Source: CAZEBW01 sp964510205
GTDB lineage: Bacteria; Chloroflexota; Anaerolineae; VGOG01
Reading direction: 5' to 3'
Assembly: GCA_964510205.1 (NCBI GenBank)
Contig: CAZEBW010000111.1
Location: 1 to 9,736 of the forward strand
Length of the DNA: 9,736 bases
The notes under the pieces were generated by a model, which saw only the letters and a list, made by a program, of their open reading frames with translations, was not told the DNA's origin and did no database searches. Every line of letters starts with the position of its first letter. Positions within the stretch are counted from its first letter, which is position 1. Of the stretch, positions 1 to 6,334 are shown piece by piece. Both the position numbers and the translations under genes were made by a program.

Positions 1-6
1 TCGCAT

Positions 7-62
7 CTGGGAACTCCTTCAACCTCTGGGGTGGTACCAGAGATTGTACACGGAGTTCCCAG
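7..62. repeat. Nested inverted repeat, terminator-like
   Basis: An 11-bp perfect inverted repeat, CTGGGAACTCC (7-17) and GGAGTTCCCAG (52-62), encloses a second 6-bp inverted repeat, CTCTGG (24-29) and CCAGAG (37-42), with a 7-nt loop. The outer arm is followed by TTTT at 63-66, so a Rho-independent terminator for a gene left of the window is one reading. A mobile palindromic element or a structured leader of uxaE are alternatives. The pairing is seen directly; the function is inferred. Confidence 0.55.
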
Positions 63-72
63 TTTTCCTAAC

Positions 73-131
73 TTGACAATTCTCTACAATTTATGACGGA
101 GAGCCAAAAAAGATCCAAACTGGGGTAAAAT
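73..131 (+). promoter_or_regulatory. Weak promoter-like elements upstream of uxaE
   Basis: TTGACA (73-78), TACAAT (85-90) and TAAAAT (126-131) all lie in the AT-richer stretch before uxaE. No pair has the usual 16-18 bp spacing: TTGACA and TACAAT are only 6 bp apart. A promoter for the cluster is expected here from position, but the exact -35/-10 pair cannot be assigned. Confidence 0.25.
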
Positions 132-159
132 AAGACCATCTACCAACCAGGGAGGTCGT

Positions 160-1668
160 ATGTCCAGCCCAAAAAACAGAGCAGACAAAGAGGAGAGGCG
201 GTCCTTCTTCGCTCCGGGGGCCGAATACACGGTCTATCTGAACTCGGTGGTCAAGGCCGATGCCAACACCTATTTCCTGGCCCGCACTGATGAGGGCAAG
301 TGCCTGGGCATCATGGGCGAGGCCACTGGCTTCGAAGGGGAGCGGCAGGGCAAGGTCACCCTGTGTCCGCTGACGGCGGCCAACGCGGCCGCCCTGCGCG
401 ACAAGCTCCCCTGGCTGCGGCCACAACCCCTGGGGCTGCAAACCTCGGCCGGCTGCGGCGACCGGCTGGGGTTGGCCACACCGGGGCACGTGCGGGCGGT
501 GCGCCACTTTAGCGGAATCGCGCCCGTCTTAGCCCAGCAATCCATGCGCGAGAACGCTCGCACCGGCCGCACGCCCCAGCAGGTGTTGGACGACGCGATG
601 TGGGGCGTGTTTCAGGAGGGCTGGCGCCAGACGTGGGGCGCCGACGCTGATCATCTCAAGACCACCGAGGACATTGACCTCTGCGTGGCCGCCGGCTACA
701 CTTTCTTCACCGTTGACCCCGGCGACCATGTGGACAACACTGCTCCAAATCCCAAATCCCAAATCCCAAATCCCAAATTCACCGCCCTACCGTGGGCTGA
801 GCTGGAAGACACGCCCGACGATTTGCGGAGACGTTACCTGGGCCGTTGCTTTGAGGTGGAGACCTTCACCCTGGAGTTTGACGAGGCTGTTTTGCTGCGG
901 GCGGCGTGCAAGTATGGCCGCGCCATCGCCCACACTGTCGGCATGTATCGCCACCTGGCCGCCGCCCCCCCTACCCCCCCAACCTGGGGGGGGGACTTCG
1001 AGCTGGAGATGTCGGTGGACGAGACGGAGACGCCGACCTCGATCGAGGAGCACTTCTTCATCGCCAGCGAGCTGCGGCGGCTGGGCGTGCAGTGGGTGAG
1101 CCTGGCCCCGCGCTACGTCGGCCGCTTCGAGAAGGGCGTGGACTACCTCGGCGACCTGGCCGAATTTGAGGCGCAGATGGCCAAGCACGCCGCCATCGCC
1201 CGCGTCCTGGGTCCGTACAAGCTCAGCATCCACTCCGGGTCGGACAAGTTCAGCATCTATCCCATCGTGGCCCGGCACACGCGCGGGCTGGTGCATCTCA
1301 AGACCGCCGGCACCAGCTACCTGGAGGCGCTGCGCGTGGTAGCGCAAGTGGAGCCGGTCTTGTTCCGAGAGATGCTGGCCTATGCCATCGAGCGCTACCC
1401 TGAGGACCGCGCTACTTATCACGTCTCGGCCCAACTGGTTAACGTCCCCGCGCCGGCGGCTTTGGATGACGCCGACCTGCCAGCCCTGCTCGAGCAGTTC
1501 GACGCGCGGCAGGTGCTGCACGTAACCTTCGGCTCGGTGCTGGACCGGTTCGGCGGGGAGCTACTGAGCGTGTTGGCAGCCCACGAAGAGGCCCATTATG
1601 CCGCGCTAGAGACGCACTTTGAGAAGCACTTATCGCCTTTTGCAGTGAGGGAACGAGGCAATGCCTGA
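160..1668 (+). CDS. uxaE: Tagaturonate epimerase family protein (UxaE)
   Basis: Predicted to interconvert D-tagaturonate and D-fructuronate in the cytoplasm, feeding galacturonate carbon into the fructuronate/mannonate branch. The 502-aa protein shows family-like blocks: SAGCGDRLGLATPGH (96-110), GWRQTWGADADHLKTTED (154-171), a DPGDH segment (186-190), DFELEMSVDETETPTSIEEH (279-298), LSIHSGSDKFSIYP (355-368) and HVTFGSVLDRF (454-464). Their conserved Asp, Glu and His residues are candidate metal ligands. The start has GGAGGT at 151-156, close to the ATG. Two low-complexity insertions lie inside the frame: five CCCAAAT heptamers (about residues 195-207) and a C/G-run segment (about 269-278). 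The TGA stop falls within the first unit of another repeat array. The mannonate oxidoreductase-like SDR downstream supports the assignment. Recognition is by motif memory; substrate is inferred from the family. Confidence 0.85.
   Translation: MSSPKNRADKEERRSFFAPGAEYTVYLNSVVKADANTYFLARTDEGKCLGIMGEATGFEGERQGKVTLCPLTAANAAALRDKLPWLRPQPLGLQTSAGCGDRLGLATPGHVRAVRHFSGIAPVLAQQSMRENARTGRTPQQVLDDAMWGVFQEGWRQTWGADADHLKTTEDIDLCVAAGYTFFTVDPGDHVDNTAPNPKSQIPNPKFTALPWAELEDTPDDLRRRYLGRCFEVETFTLEFDEAVLLRAACKYGRAIAHTVGMYRHLAAAPPTPPTWGGDFELEMSVDETETPTSIEEHFFIASELRRLGVQWVSLAPRYVGRFEKGVDYLGDLAEFEAQMAKHAAIARVLGPYKLSIHSGSDKFSIYPIVARHTRGLVHLKTAGTSYLEALRVVAQVEPVLFREMLAYAIERYPEDRATYHVSAQLVNVPAPAALDDADLPALLEQFDARQVLHVTFGSVLDRFGGELLSVLAAHEEAHYAALETHFEKHLSPFAVRERGNA
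744..778 (+). repeat. Heptamer array (CCCAAAT)x5 inside uxaE
   Basis: One TCCAAAT unit is followed by four perfect CCCAAAT units. The array reads through in the uxaE frame and codes for a 7-residue periodic segment (PNPKSQI then PNPKF) between the DPGDH block and the next conserved region. CCCAAAT in tandem has no stop codon in any of the six frames. It resembles cyanobacterial CCCCARY-type STRR heptamers, by analogy only. Confidence 0.9.
965..994 (+). repeat. C-run/G-run palindromic segment inside uxaE
   Basis: C7 (965-971), TA, C7 (974-980), AACCT, then G9 (986-994). The second C run can pair with the G run around a 5-nt loop. It is read in frame as a Pro/Gly-rich linker (APPTPPTWGG) just before the conserved DFELEMSVDETE block of UxaE, so it is probably a tolerated surface-loop insertion. 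Homopolymer runs here are also prone to sequencing error. Confidence 0.75.
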
Positions 1669-1696
1669 TTCCCCAATTCCCTGATTTCCTGATTCC
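1665..1696 (+). repeat. Octamer array (CTGATTCC-type)x4 at uxaE/galU junction
   Basis: Units CTGATTCC, CCAATTCC, CTGATTTC and CTGATTCC run without gaps. The TGA stop of uxaE (1666-1668) is part of the first unit, and the galU ribosome binding site (GGAGG, 1699-1703) follows directly. The array therefore fills the whole spacer. Unlike the heptamers, the CTGATTCC unit contains a stop codon (TGA). Confidence 0.85.
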
Positions 1697-1712
1697 CTGG
1701 AGGAGATTCGCT

Positions 1713-2615
1713 ATGACTCAACCAATAACCAAAGCCATCATCCCCGCCGCTGGCCTGGGCACACGGCTCTTGCCGGCCACCAAGTCGCAGCCCAAAGAGA
1801 TGCTGCCGGTGGGACGCAAACCGGTGTTGCAGTACGTGGTGGAGGAATTGCAGGAGGCTGGCCTGCGCCAACTGCTCATCATCACCGGCCGCCGCAAGCG
1901 GACTATCGAAGACCACTTCGACGACGATCCCCAGCTGGTGTCCGCGCTGAAAGAGGCCGGCAACGAAGCGCTGCTGGCCGACCTGGCCTACATCGCCGGC
2001 CAGTCGAGCTTTTTCTACACCCGGCAGAGCATGCCCCAGGGGTTGGGCCACGCCGTCTCGCTGGGGGCCGATTTCGTGGGCGATGATGATTGTGTGGTGG
2101 CCCTGGGGGATTCTCTGATCGCGGCCGAAGAGCCAGCCGCCCCCTTGCGGGCCATGGTCAAGGCCCATCGCGATCTGGGAGCGGCCGCTGTGGTCGCTGT
2201 GGAAAAGGTGCCGCTAGAGGAGACCTTTCGATACGGCATCGTCAGCATCAACGGCGACGAACCGCCTCCTGGTGAGCCAGTGGCCATCACCGGTATCGTG
2301 GAGAAGCCGCCTCCAGGCACAGCGCCGACCACCCTGGCCGTGGCCGCACGCTACGTCTTCAGCCCGGCCATCTTCGAGGCCCTCGATCGCACCTTGCCGG
2401 ACAAGGGTGGAGAAATCCAACTGACCGACGCCATCCGGCTGCTGATCCACAAGGGAGAGCCAGTGTACGCCTGGCCCTTCTCTCCCGACCAGCGCCGCTA
2501 CGATGTGGGCAACTTCGAGAGCTATTTTCGAGCCTTCATTGACTTTGCTCTGGCCGACGAACGATACGGCTACTTGGTCCGAAAATACATCAAGGCCAAA
2601 GCCTATGAGCTCTGA
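1713..2615 (+). CDS. galU: UTP-glucose-1-phosphate uridylyltransferase
   Basis: Makes UDP-glucose and PPi from UTP and glucose-1-phosphate in the cytoplasm. UDP-glucose supplies glycosylation and UDP-glucuronate synthesis. The 300-aa length matches bacterial GalU. The N-terminus carries the nucleotidyltransferase signature AAGLGTRLLPATKSQPKEML. Later come ALGDSLI (metal-binding Asp), GIVEKPPPG, ARYVFSPAIFEAL, GGEIQLTDAI and RYDVGNFESYFRAF, all in the usual GalU order. GGAGG at 1699-1703 is 9 bp from the ATG, and the upstream spacer is an octamer repeat array. The last codons overlap the start of the GHMP kinase by 11 bp, implying coupled translation. The paired kinase hints that the real substrate could extend to glucuronate-1-phosphate, but nothing in the motifs proves that. 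Confidence 0.93.
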   Translation: MTQPITKAIIPAAGLGTRLLPATKSQPKEMLPVGRKPVLQYVVEELQEAGLRQLLIITGRRKRTIEDHFDDDPQLVSALKEAGNEALLADLAYIAGQSSFFYTRQSMPQGLGHAVSLGADFVGDDDCVVALGDSLIAAEEPAAPLRAMVKAHRDLGAAAVVAVEKVPLEETFRYGIVSINGDEPPPGEPVAITGIVEKPPPGTAPTTLAVAARYVFSPAIFEALDRTLPDKGGEIQLTDAIRLLIHKGEPVYAWPFSPDQRRYDVGNFESYFRAFIDFALADERYGYLVRKYIKAKAYEL

Positions 2616-3636
2616 TCCTTGTCCTGAGCGGCGAAGGAAGCGACGAGTGGTGTGCTCGGCGCCCGGCCGGGCCGGGATCATCGGCAATCCGACCGACATG
2701 TACGGCGGGGCGGTGCTGTCGTGTTCGGTGGGGATGCGGGCGCGTGCGACCATAACGCCGTCCTCGCACCTGGTGCTGGAAACCAGCGGGCAGGAGTGCC
2801 GCATCGCCAGCCGGGATGACCTGCGTCCCCAGGGCGACCGCTTCGACCTGGCGCGGGCTATCCTGGACTACATGCGCCTGCCGCCGCTGAAATGCCGCCT
2901 GCGCTACGAAAGCGAGATTCCCCTGCGCAGCGGGCTCTCAGGATCCACCGCGCTGGTGGTGGCCGTGCTGCAAGCGTTGTTGGCCTGGCGAGGGGAGTAT
3001 CCCAACCGCTACCAATTGGCCGAGCGGGCTCGCTACATCGAGTTGAACTATCTCAAAGTCGTGTGCGGCTACCAGGACGCCTACATGTGCACCTTTGGCG
3101 GCCTGAACTACATGGATTTCGGAGGCAAGCAGTTCTACCGTCACGCCGAGGCGGAGCTGTTCGCCACCATCGAGCCGCTGGCGGATTACGTCCCGGAGCT
3201 GCCCTTCGTGCTGGGCTTCACCGGCCGGCGGCACGACTCCGGCGCGGTGCACAAGCCGATCCGCGAGCGCTGGCTGGAAGGCGAGTCGGCGGTGGTGGAG
3301 GGCTACCGGCGGATCACCGAGATTGCCCGCGCGGGCAAGAAGGCCCTCATCACGCAGAACTGGCCGCTGCTGGGCCGCCTGATGAACGAGAACCACGCCA
3401 TCCAGCGCGACCTGGGCGGCTCTGGCGAATCGAACGAGAAGCTGATCTCCGCCGCTCTGGAGGCCGGCGCGCTGGGGGCCAAGCTGGCCGGCGCGGGCCA
3501 CGGCGGCACCATCGTCGCCCTCTGGCCCTGGCCGGACGCCGCGCCGCTGGAAGAGGCCCTCCGCGAAGCCGGGGCATCGAAGACTTATCGCCTGCAGATA
3601 GCACCTGGCGTGACCATTGAGAAGGACGAAAAGTAA
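2605..3636 (+). CDS. GHMP-family sugar kinase, glucuronokinase-like
   Basis: Predicted ATP-dependent small-molecule kinase of 343 aa. GHMP motif 1 is PGRAGIIGNPTDMYGG (20-35), the phosphate-binding loop is PLRSGLSGSTALVVA (106-120) and motif 3 is GAKLAGAGHGGTIVAL (291-306). The GNPTD segment, the GLSGSTA loop and GYQDAYMCTFGGLNYMDF (155-172) remind me of plant glucuronokinase, so glucuronate to glucuronate-1-phosphate is the favoured guess; galactokinase- or heptose-kinase-like roles remain possible. The ATG at 2605 overlaps the galU stop and was chosen over an upstream in-frame ATG at 2503 that lies deep inside galU. Residues 4-12 are encoded by a short palindromic repeat just after the galU stop, so the first 14 residues are probably not ancestral; a GTG at 2647 or 2650 is an alternative start. 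Confidence 0.82.
   Translation: MSSDPCPERRRKRRVVCSAPGRAGIIGNPTDMYGGAVLSCSVGMRARATITPSSHLVLETSGQECRIASRDDLRPQGDRFDLARAILDYMRLPPLKCRLRYESEIPLRSGLSGSTALVVAVLQALLAWRGEYPNRYQLAERARYIELNYLKVVCGYQDAYMCTFGGLNYMDFGGKQFYRHAEAELFATIEPLADYVPELPFVLGFTGRRHDSGAVHKPIRERWLEGESAVVEGYRRITEIARAGKKALITQNWPLLGRLMNENHAIQRDLGGSGESNEKLISAALEAGALGAKLAGAGHGGTIVALWPWPDAAPLEEALREAGASKTYRLQIAPGVTIEKDEK
2616..2638. repeat. Short REP-like palindrome at galU stop
   Basis: TCCTT (2616-2620) and AAGGA (2634-2638) flank CTGAGCGGCG-containing sequence, starting one base after the galU stop codon. The form CCTTGTCCTGAGC...GAAGG resembles a dispersed palindrome common in many draft bacterial genomes (CTTGTCCTGAGC with a complementary GAAGG end). 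It is read as codons 4-12 of the GHMP kinase if the ATG at 2605 is used. Family membership is from memory. Confidence 0.5.
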
Positions 3637-3643
3637 ACCACAT

Positions 3644-3670
3644 ACGCAATACGCACTACGCAATACGTTT
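3644..3670 (+). repeat. Heptamer array (ACGCAAT-type)x3
   Basis: ACGCAAT, ACGCACT, ACGCAAT followed by the partial unit ACGTTT, located 8 bp after the GHMP kinase stop. It ends directly against the SDR ribosome binding site (GGGGAGG, 3671-3677). The array at 5316 is of the same family and also ends in ACGTTT. Confidence 0.88.
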
Positions 3671-3681
3671 GGGGAGGCAAG

Positions 3682-4527
3682 ATGAATAACGAATATCTGG
3701 ATCGTCTGTTTAGCCTATCGGGCAAAGTGGCCGTCGTCACCGGCGGGGGAGGTGTGTTGTGCGGGGCGGTGAGCCGTGCGCTGGGCCGCGTGGGGGTCAA
3801 AGTGGCGGTGTTGGACCTGATGCCGCAGGCCGCGCAGAAAGTGGCCGATGACGTCGTGGCCGCCGGCGGCGAGGCCCTGGCGGTGCGGTGCGACGTGCTC
3901 GACAAGGCTAGTCTAGAGGCCGCTCGCGACGCGGTGCTGGATCAGTTCGGCCGCGTGGACATCCTCATCAACGGCGCGGGCGGCAACAAGAAACAGGCCA
4001 CCACCTCGCCCGATCTGTCCTTCTTCGACCTGCCCGCCGACGCGGTGCAGTGGGTGTTCAACCTCAACTTCATCGGCACGCTGCTGCCCTGCCAGGTGTT
4101 CGGCAAGGTCATGGCCGAGCAAGGGGAGGGCATCCTCCTCAACACCTCGTCCATGAACGCCTTTCGTCCATTGACCCGCATTCCGGCCTATTCCGCCGCC
4201 AAGGCCTCGGTGAGCAACTTCACCCAGTGGCTGGCAGTGCACATGTCGCAGGAGTACTCGCCCCAGATTCGCGTCAACGCCATCGCCCCCGGCTTTTTCC
4301 TGACCGAGCAGAACCGTTTCCTGCTGACTGACGAGCAAACGGGCGAGCTGACCCCTCGCGGGCGGACGATCATTGATCACACGCCGATGGCCCGTTTCGG
4401 CCATCCAGACGACCTCATCGGCACGGTGTTGTGGCTGCTCTCGCCAGGCGCGGCCTTTGTGCACGGGGTGGTGGTGCCGGTGGATGGGGGGTTCAGCGCG
4501 TNNNNNNNNNNGTTTGGTGGGGTGTGA
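3682..4527 (+). CDS. SDR D-mannonate oxidoreductase / fructuronate reductase
   Basis: Predicted NAD(P)H-dependent reductase converting D-fructuronate to D-mannonate, the step after UxaE. It is a classical short-chain dehydrogenase: glycine-rich cofactor loop VTGGGGVLCG (19-28), NGAG (97-100), catalytic serine region NTSSMNAF (154-161), YSAAK (Tyr170, Lys174) and VNAIAPGFF (198-206). The glycine loop variant TGGGGVL and the ending VPVDGGFSA fit the SDR mannonate oxidoreductases (UxuB/YjmF type of about 278 aa) rather than the long-chain UxuB of E. coli. GGGGAGG at 3671-3677 precedes the ATG. Ten Ns (4502-4511) interrupt the C-terminus after GGFSA, and the reading frame resumes as FGGV and stop. 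The Ns are probably a scaffolding artefact, giving a true length of 277 aa. Exact substrate is inferred from family and neighbours. Confidence 0.82.
   Translation: MNNEYLDRLFSLSGKVAVVTGGGGVLCGAVSRALGRVGVKVAVLDLMPQAAQKVADDVVAAGGEALAVRCDVLDKASLEAARDAVLDQFGRVDILINGAGGNKKQATTSPDLSFFDLPADAVQWVFNLNFIGTLLPCQVFGKVMAEQGEGILLNTSSMNAFRPLTRIPAYSAAKASVSNFTQWLAVHMSQEYSPQIRVNAIAPGFFLTEQNRFLLTDEQTGELTPRGRTIIDHTPMARFGHPDDLIGTVLWLLSPGAAFVHGVVVPVDGGFSAXXXXFGGV
4502..4511. other. Assembly gap (10 N) inside the SDR gene
   Basis: Ten undefined bases join two contigs. The left contig ends ...gcgt and the right begins gttt.... Merging on the shared gt gives gcg ttt ggt ggg gtg tga, that is A-F-G-G-V-stop, a natural SDR ending. 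The gap is therefore probably zero-length with a small overlap. Confidence 0.9.
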
Positions 4528-4530
4528 GGC

Positions 4531-4570
4531 AAGGGAGCAGGGGAGCAAGGGAGCAGGGGAGCAGGGGAGC
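4531..4570 (+). repeat. Octamer array (A[A/G]GGGAGC)x5
   Basis: Five consecutive octamers (AAGGGAGC, AGGGGAGC, AAGGGAGC, AGGGGAGC, AGGGGAGC) begin 3 bp after the SDR stop. They occupy most of the spacer before the Fe-S protein gene. The purine-only strand resembles Shine-Dalgarno sequence repeatedly, which makes the start of the next gene harder to judge. The nearby assembly gap may have been caused by this repeat type. Confidence 0.9.
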
Positions 4571-4594
4571 AGATGTGCAAGAAGGAGGAGCTTG

Positions 4595-5365
4595 TTGAAG
4601 AAGGAAATTGAGGGGGAGTTTTGTCGGCTGTGCGAGCAGGTCGGCCGGCAGGGGGTGATTGGTTTCACCTCTGTCGAGGGGGTGAGGCTGCTGCCGGAAC
4701 AGGCGGCGTATCTGCGTCGCAAGCTGGAGGGTTTGGGAGAGTGGCCTGGGGTGAGCGCAGCCGAACCATCGGACATCACCGCCGTCTCCATTGGCCTGCT
4801 GTATCACGAGTCGGAGATCCTGGTCATTCCCAACGGCTGGGTGGCCAAGCTGACCGAGGGTAGTCGCTGGAATCAGTACTCCCGCGCCTACACGGAGCTC
4901 AATCGGTTGCTCGATCAAATCGCCGGTCAGTTGGCCGAGCGGTTCGGCGGTGTGGCCGAGGCGGCTACCGTCGAGGGCTGGGTGGGGCAGGTACAGCACG
5001 TCAGCGACTATTTCTCCTGTTGCGTCTCGCACCGCGCCTTCGCCGAGGCGGCGGGGGTGGGCTGGCGGGGGAAGAGCGGCCTGGTGGTCACGCCTGAAGC
5101 TGGTCCCGCGCTGCGCTTCGCCACCGTGTTCGTCCCGCAGCGGCTGTCCCCCGACGACAGACACCTGCCCGGCTGCGGCGATTGCAGCGCCTGCCTGGAG
5201 GTGTGCCCCGTCCTGCGCCCGCAGGAGGGCTACCGCGAGAGGTGCCGCCGCCGCATGGATGCGCTGGGCCTGGAGGACGAAGTGTGCGGCATCTGTGTGC
5301 GGGTGTGCTGGGAACACGTACTACGCAATACGCAACACGTAACACGCAACACGTTTTCACGATGA
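4595..5365 (+). CDS. QueG-like protein with two [4Fe-4S] clusters
   Basis: Predicted cytoplasmic iron-sulfur protein of 256 aa related to the C-terminal half of epoxyqueuosine reductase. SHRAFAEAAGVGWRGKSG (145-162) and VTPEAGPALRFATVF (165-179) match the QueG-type core. Cys194, 197, 200, 204 (CGDCSACLEVCP), Cys217 and Cys231, 234, 238 (CGICVRVC) give eight ligands for two clusters. It is shorter than true QueG (about 370 aa), so tRNA queuosine function is doubtful; an electron-transfer or reductive role with the sugar-acid genes is conceivable but unproven. The start is taken as TTG at 4595 behind AAGGAGGAG (4582-4590); TTG at 4592 is an alternative. The usual proline after the last cysteine is replaced, and residues 241-256 are encoded by an ACGCAAC-type heptamer array, so the native C-terminus seems overwritten. 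Confidence 0.72.
   Translation: MKKEIEGEFCRLCEQVGRQGVIGFTSVEGVRLLPEQAAYLRRKLEGLGEWPGVSAAEPSDITAVSIGLLYHESEILVIPNGWVAKLTEGSRWNQYSRAYTELNRLLDQIAGQLAERFGGVAEAATVEGWVGQVQHVSDYFSCCVSHRAFAEAAGVGWRGKSGLVVTPEAGPALRFATVFVPQRLSPDDRHLPGCGDCSACLEVCPVLRPQEGYRERCRRRMDALGLEDEVCGICVRVCWEHVLRNTQHVTRNTFSR
5316..5356 (+). repeat. Heptamer array (ACGNAAY)x5 forming the 3' end of the Fe-S gene
   Basis: Units ACGTACT, ACGCAAT, ACGCAAC, ACGTAAC, ACGCAAC plus partial ACGTTT. The array is read in frame as HVLRNTQ then HVTRNTF, a 7-residue period, right after the last cluster cysteine. A TAA in the ACGTAAC unit (5340-5342) is out of frame, so translation runs on to the TGA at 5363-5365. Same family as the arrays at 3644 and 7882. 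Confidence 0.92.
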
Positions 5366-5389
5366 AAGCCAACAACAGGAGGTAGACCA

Positions 5390-6289
5390 ATGCCAGAAGT
5401 TCACGAAGCAGCACGACCCTTAGTGGAAATGCAGCCCAGGTTCGATTTCTTCGTCGGTATTGATTCGGACGGCTGTGTTTTCGACACCATGGAGATCAAG
5501 CACAAGGAGTGTTTCACTCCCAACATCATCAAGTACTGGGGCTTGCAGCCGGTGTCCAAGTACGCCCGCGAAGCGGCGGAGTTCGTCAATCTGTATTCCA
5601 AGTGGCGGGGCATCAACCGCTGGCCTGCACTGGTGAAGGTCTTCGATCTGCTGCGCGAGCGACCTGAGGTGCAGCGGCGCGGCGTGCAGATTCCCGAAGC
5701 GCCCCGCATCCGCGAGTTCATCGCCGATGACGCCTATCCCAAGAGCAACGATGGCCTGCGATCATATATGACCGCACACCCCGATCCCGAGCTAGACCGC
5801 GCCCTGGCCTGGAGTCTGGCCGTCAACGCCGCGATCGCCGACATGGTGCACGGCATCCCGCCCTTCCCCTACGTGCGCGAGAGTCTGGAGTTCCTGTTCG
5901 ACAAGGCCGACATGATCGTCGTTTCCCAGACGCCGAACGAGGCATTGGAGCGCGAGTGGAAGGAGCACGGCATTGACCGCTACGTGCGGGTCATCGCCGG
6001 GCAGGAGAGGGGCAAGAAGAGCGAGCACATTGCCCTGGCCAGCAGGGGCCAGTACGCGACTGACCAGATGTTGATGATCGGCGACGCGCCAGGCGACTTC
6101 AAAGCCGCGCGGGACAACGGTGCCCTCTTCTTCCCCGTCAATCCCGGCCACGAGGAGGAGTCGTGGCAGCGGTTCTACGAGGAGGGGCTGCATAAATTCC
6201 TGGCCGGGGAGTACGAAGGCGACTACGAGGCCGAGTTGATCGCCGAGTTCGAGCGATTCATGCCCGAAACGCCGCCGTGGAAGCGATAG
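5390..6289 (+). CDS. HAD superfamily hydrolase (phosphatase-like)
   Basis: A 299-aa cytoplasmic HAD-fold protein expected to hydrolyse a phosphate ester, possibly a sugar or sugar-acid phosphate. Motif I is VGIDSDGCVFDTM with Asp25 as nucleophile and Asp27 as acid/base. Motif II is VVSQTP (Ser179), motif III is the GKK lysine pair (209-210) and motif IV is MIGDAPGDF with Asp232 and Asp236. An alpha-helical cap is expected between motifs I and II (about 35-165), a large C1-type insert. AGGAGGT at 5377-5383 is 6 bp before the ATG, a strong start. The gene ends TAG at 6287-6289, where the next repeat array begins. It is the last gene before a probable promoter, so it probably closes the first operon. 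The exact substrate is not recognisable. Confidence 0.8.
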   Translation: MPEVHEAARPLVEMQPRFDFFVGIDSDGCVFDTMEIKHKECFTPNIIKYWGLQPVSKYAREAAEFVNLYSKWRGINRWPALVKVFDLLRERPEVQRRGVQIPEAPRIREFIADDAYPKSNDGLRSYMTAHPDPELDRALAWSLAVNAAIADMVHGIPPFPYVRESLEFLFDKADMIVVSQTPNEALEREWKEHGIDRYVRVIAGQERGKKSEHIALASRGQYATDQMLMIGDAPGDFKAARDNGALFFPVNPGHEEESWQRFYEEGLHKFLAGEYEGDYEAELIAEFERFMPETPPWKR

Positions 6290-6319
6290 CAAATCGGCAA
6301 ATCGCAAATCAGCAAATCG
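6289..6319 (+). repeat. GCAAATC(G/A) 7-8 bp array x4
   Basis: Units GCAAATCG, GCAAATC, GCAAATCA and GCAAATCG follow one another, and the first base coincides with the last base of the HAD stop codon. The unit is a rotation of the AATCGCA units inside the larA-like gene (8225-8238), so two loci of this family lie about 2 kb apart. Confidence 0.88.
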
Positions 6320-6334
6320 TGAAACCGGCTTGAC

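Noticed and set aside
73..90. TTGACA and TACAAT as one promoter
   Set aside because: The spacing of 6 bp is too short for a sigma70 promoter.
787..1521. Long open frame on the minus strand across uxaE (244 codons)
   Set aside because: It lies wholly opposite a gene with clear family motifs, has no ribosome binding site or recognisable domain, and is expected in GC-rich DNA.
2938..3663. Minus-strand open frame across the GHMP kinase (241 codons)
   Set aside because: Antisense shadow of a well supported kinase gene; no motif seen.
4573..4611. ATG at 4573 as the start of the Fe-S gene
   Set aside because: It is in another frame and ends at a TGA after 12 codons. TTG at 4595 or 4592 is in the correct frame behind a strong ribosome binding site.
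4595..5365. True epoxyqueuosine reductase (queG)
   Set aside because: At 256 aa it lacks much of the usual QueG length and its end is repeat-derived, so only a QueG-like label is justified.
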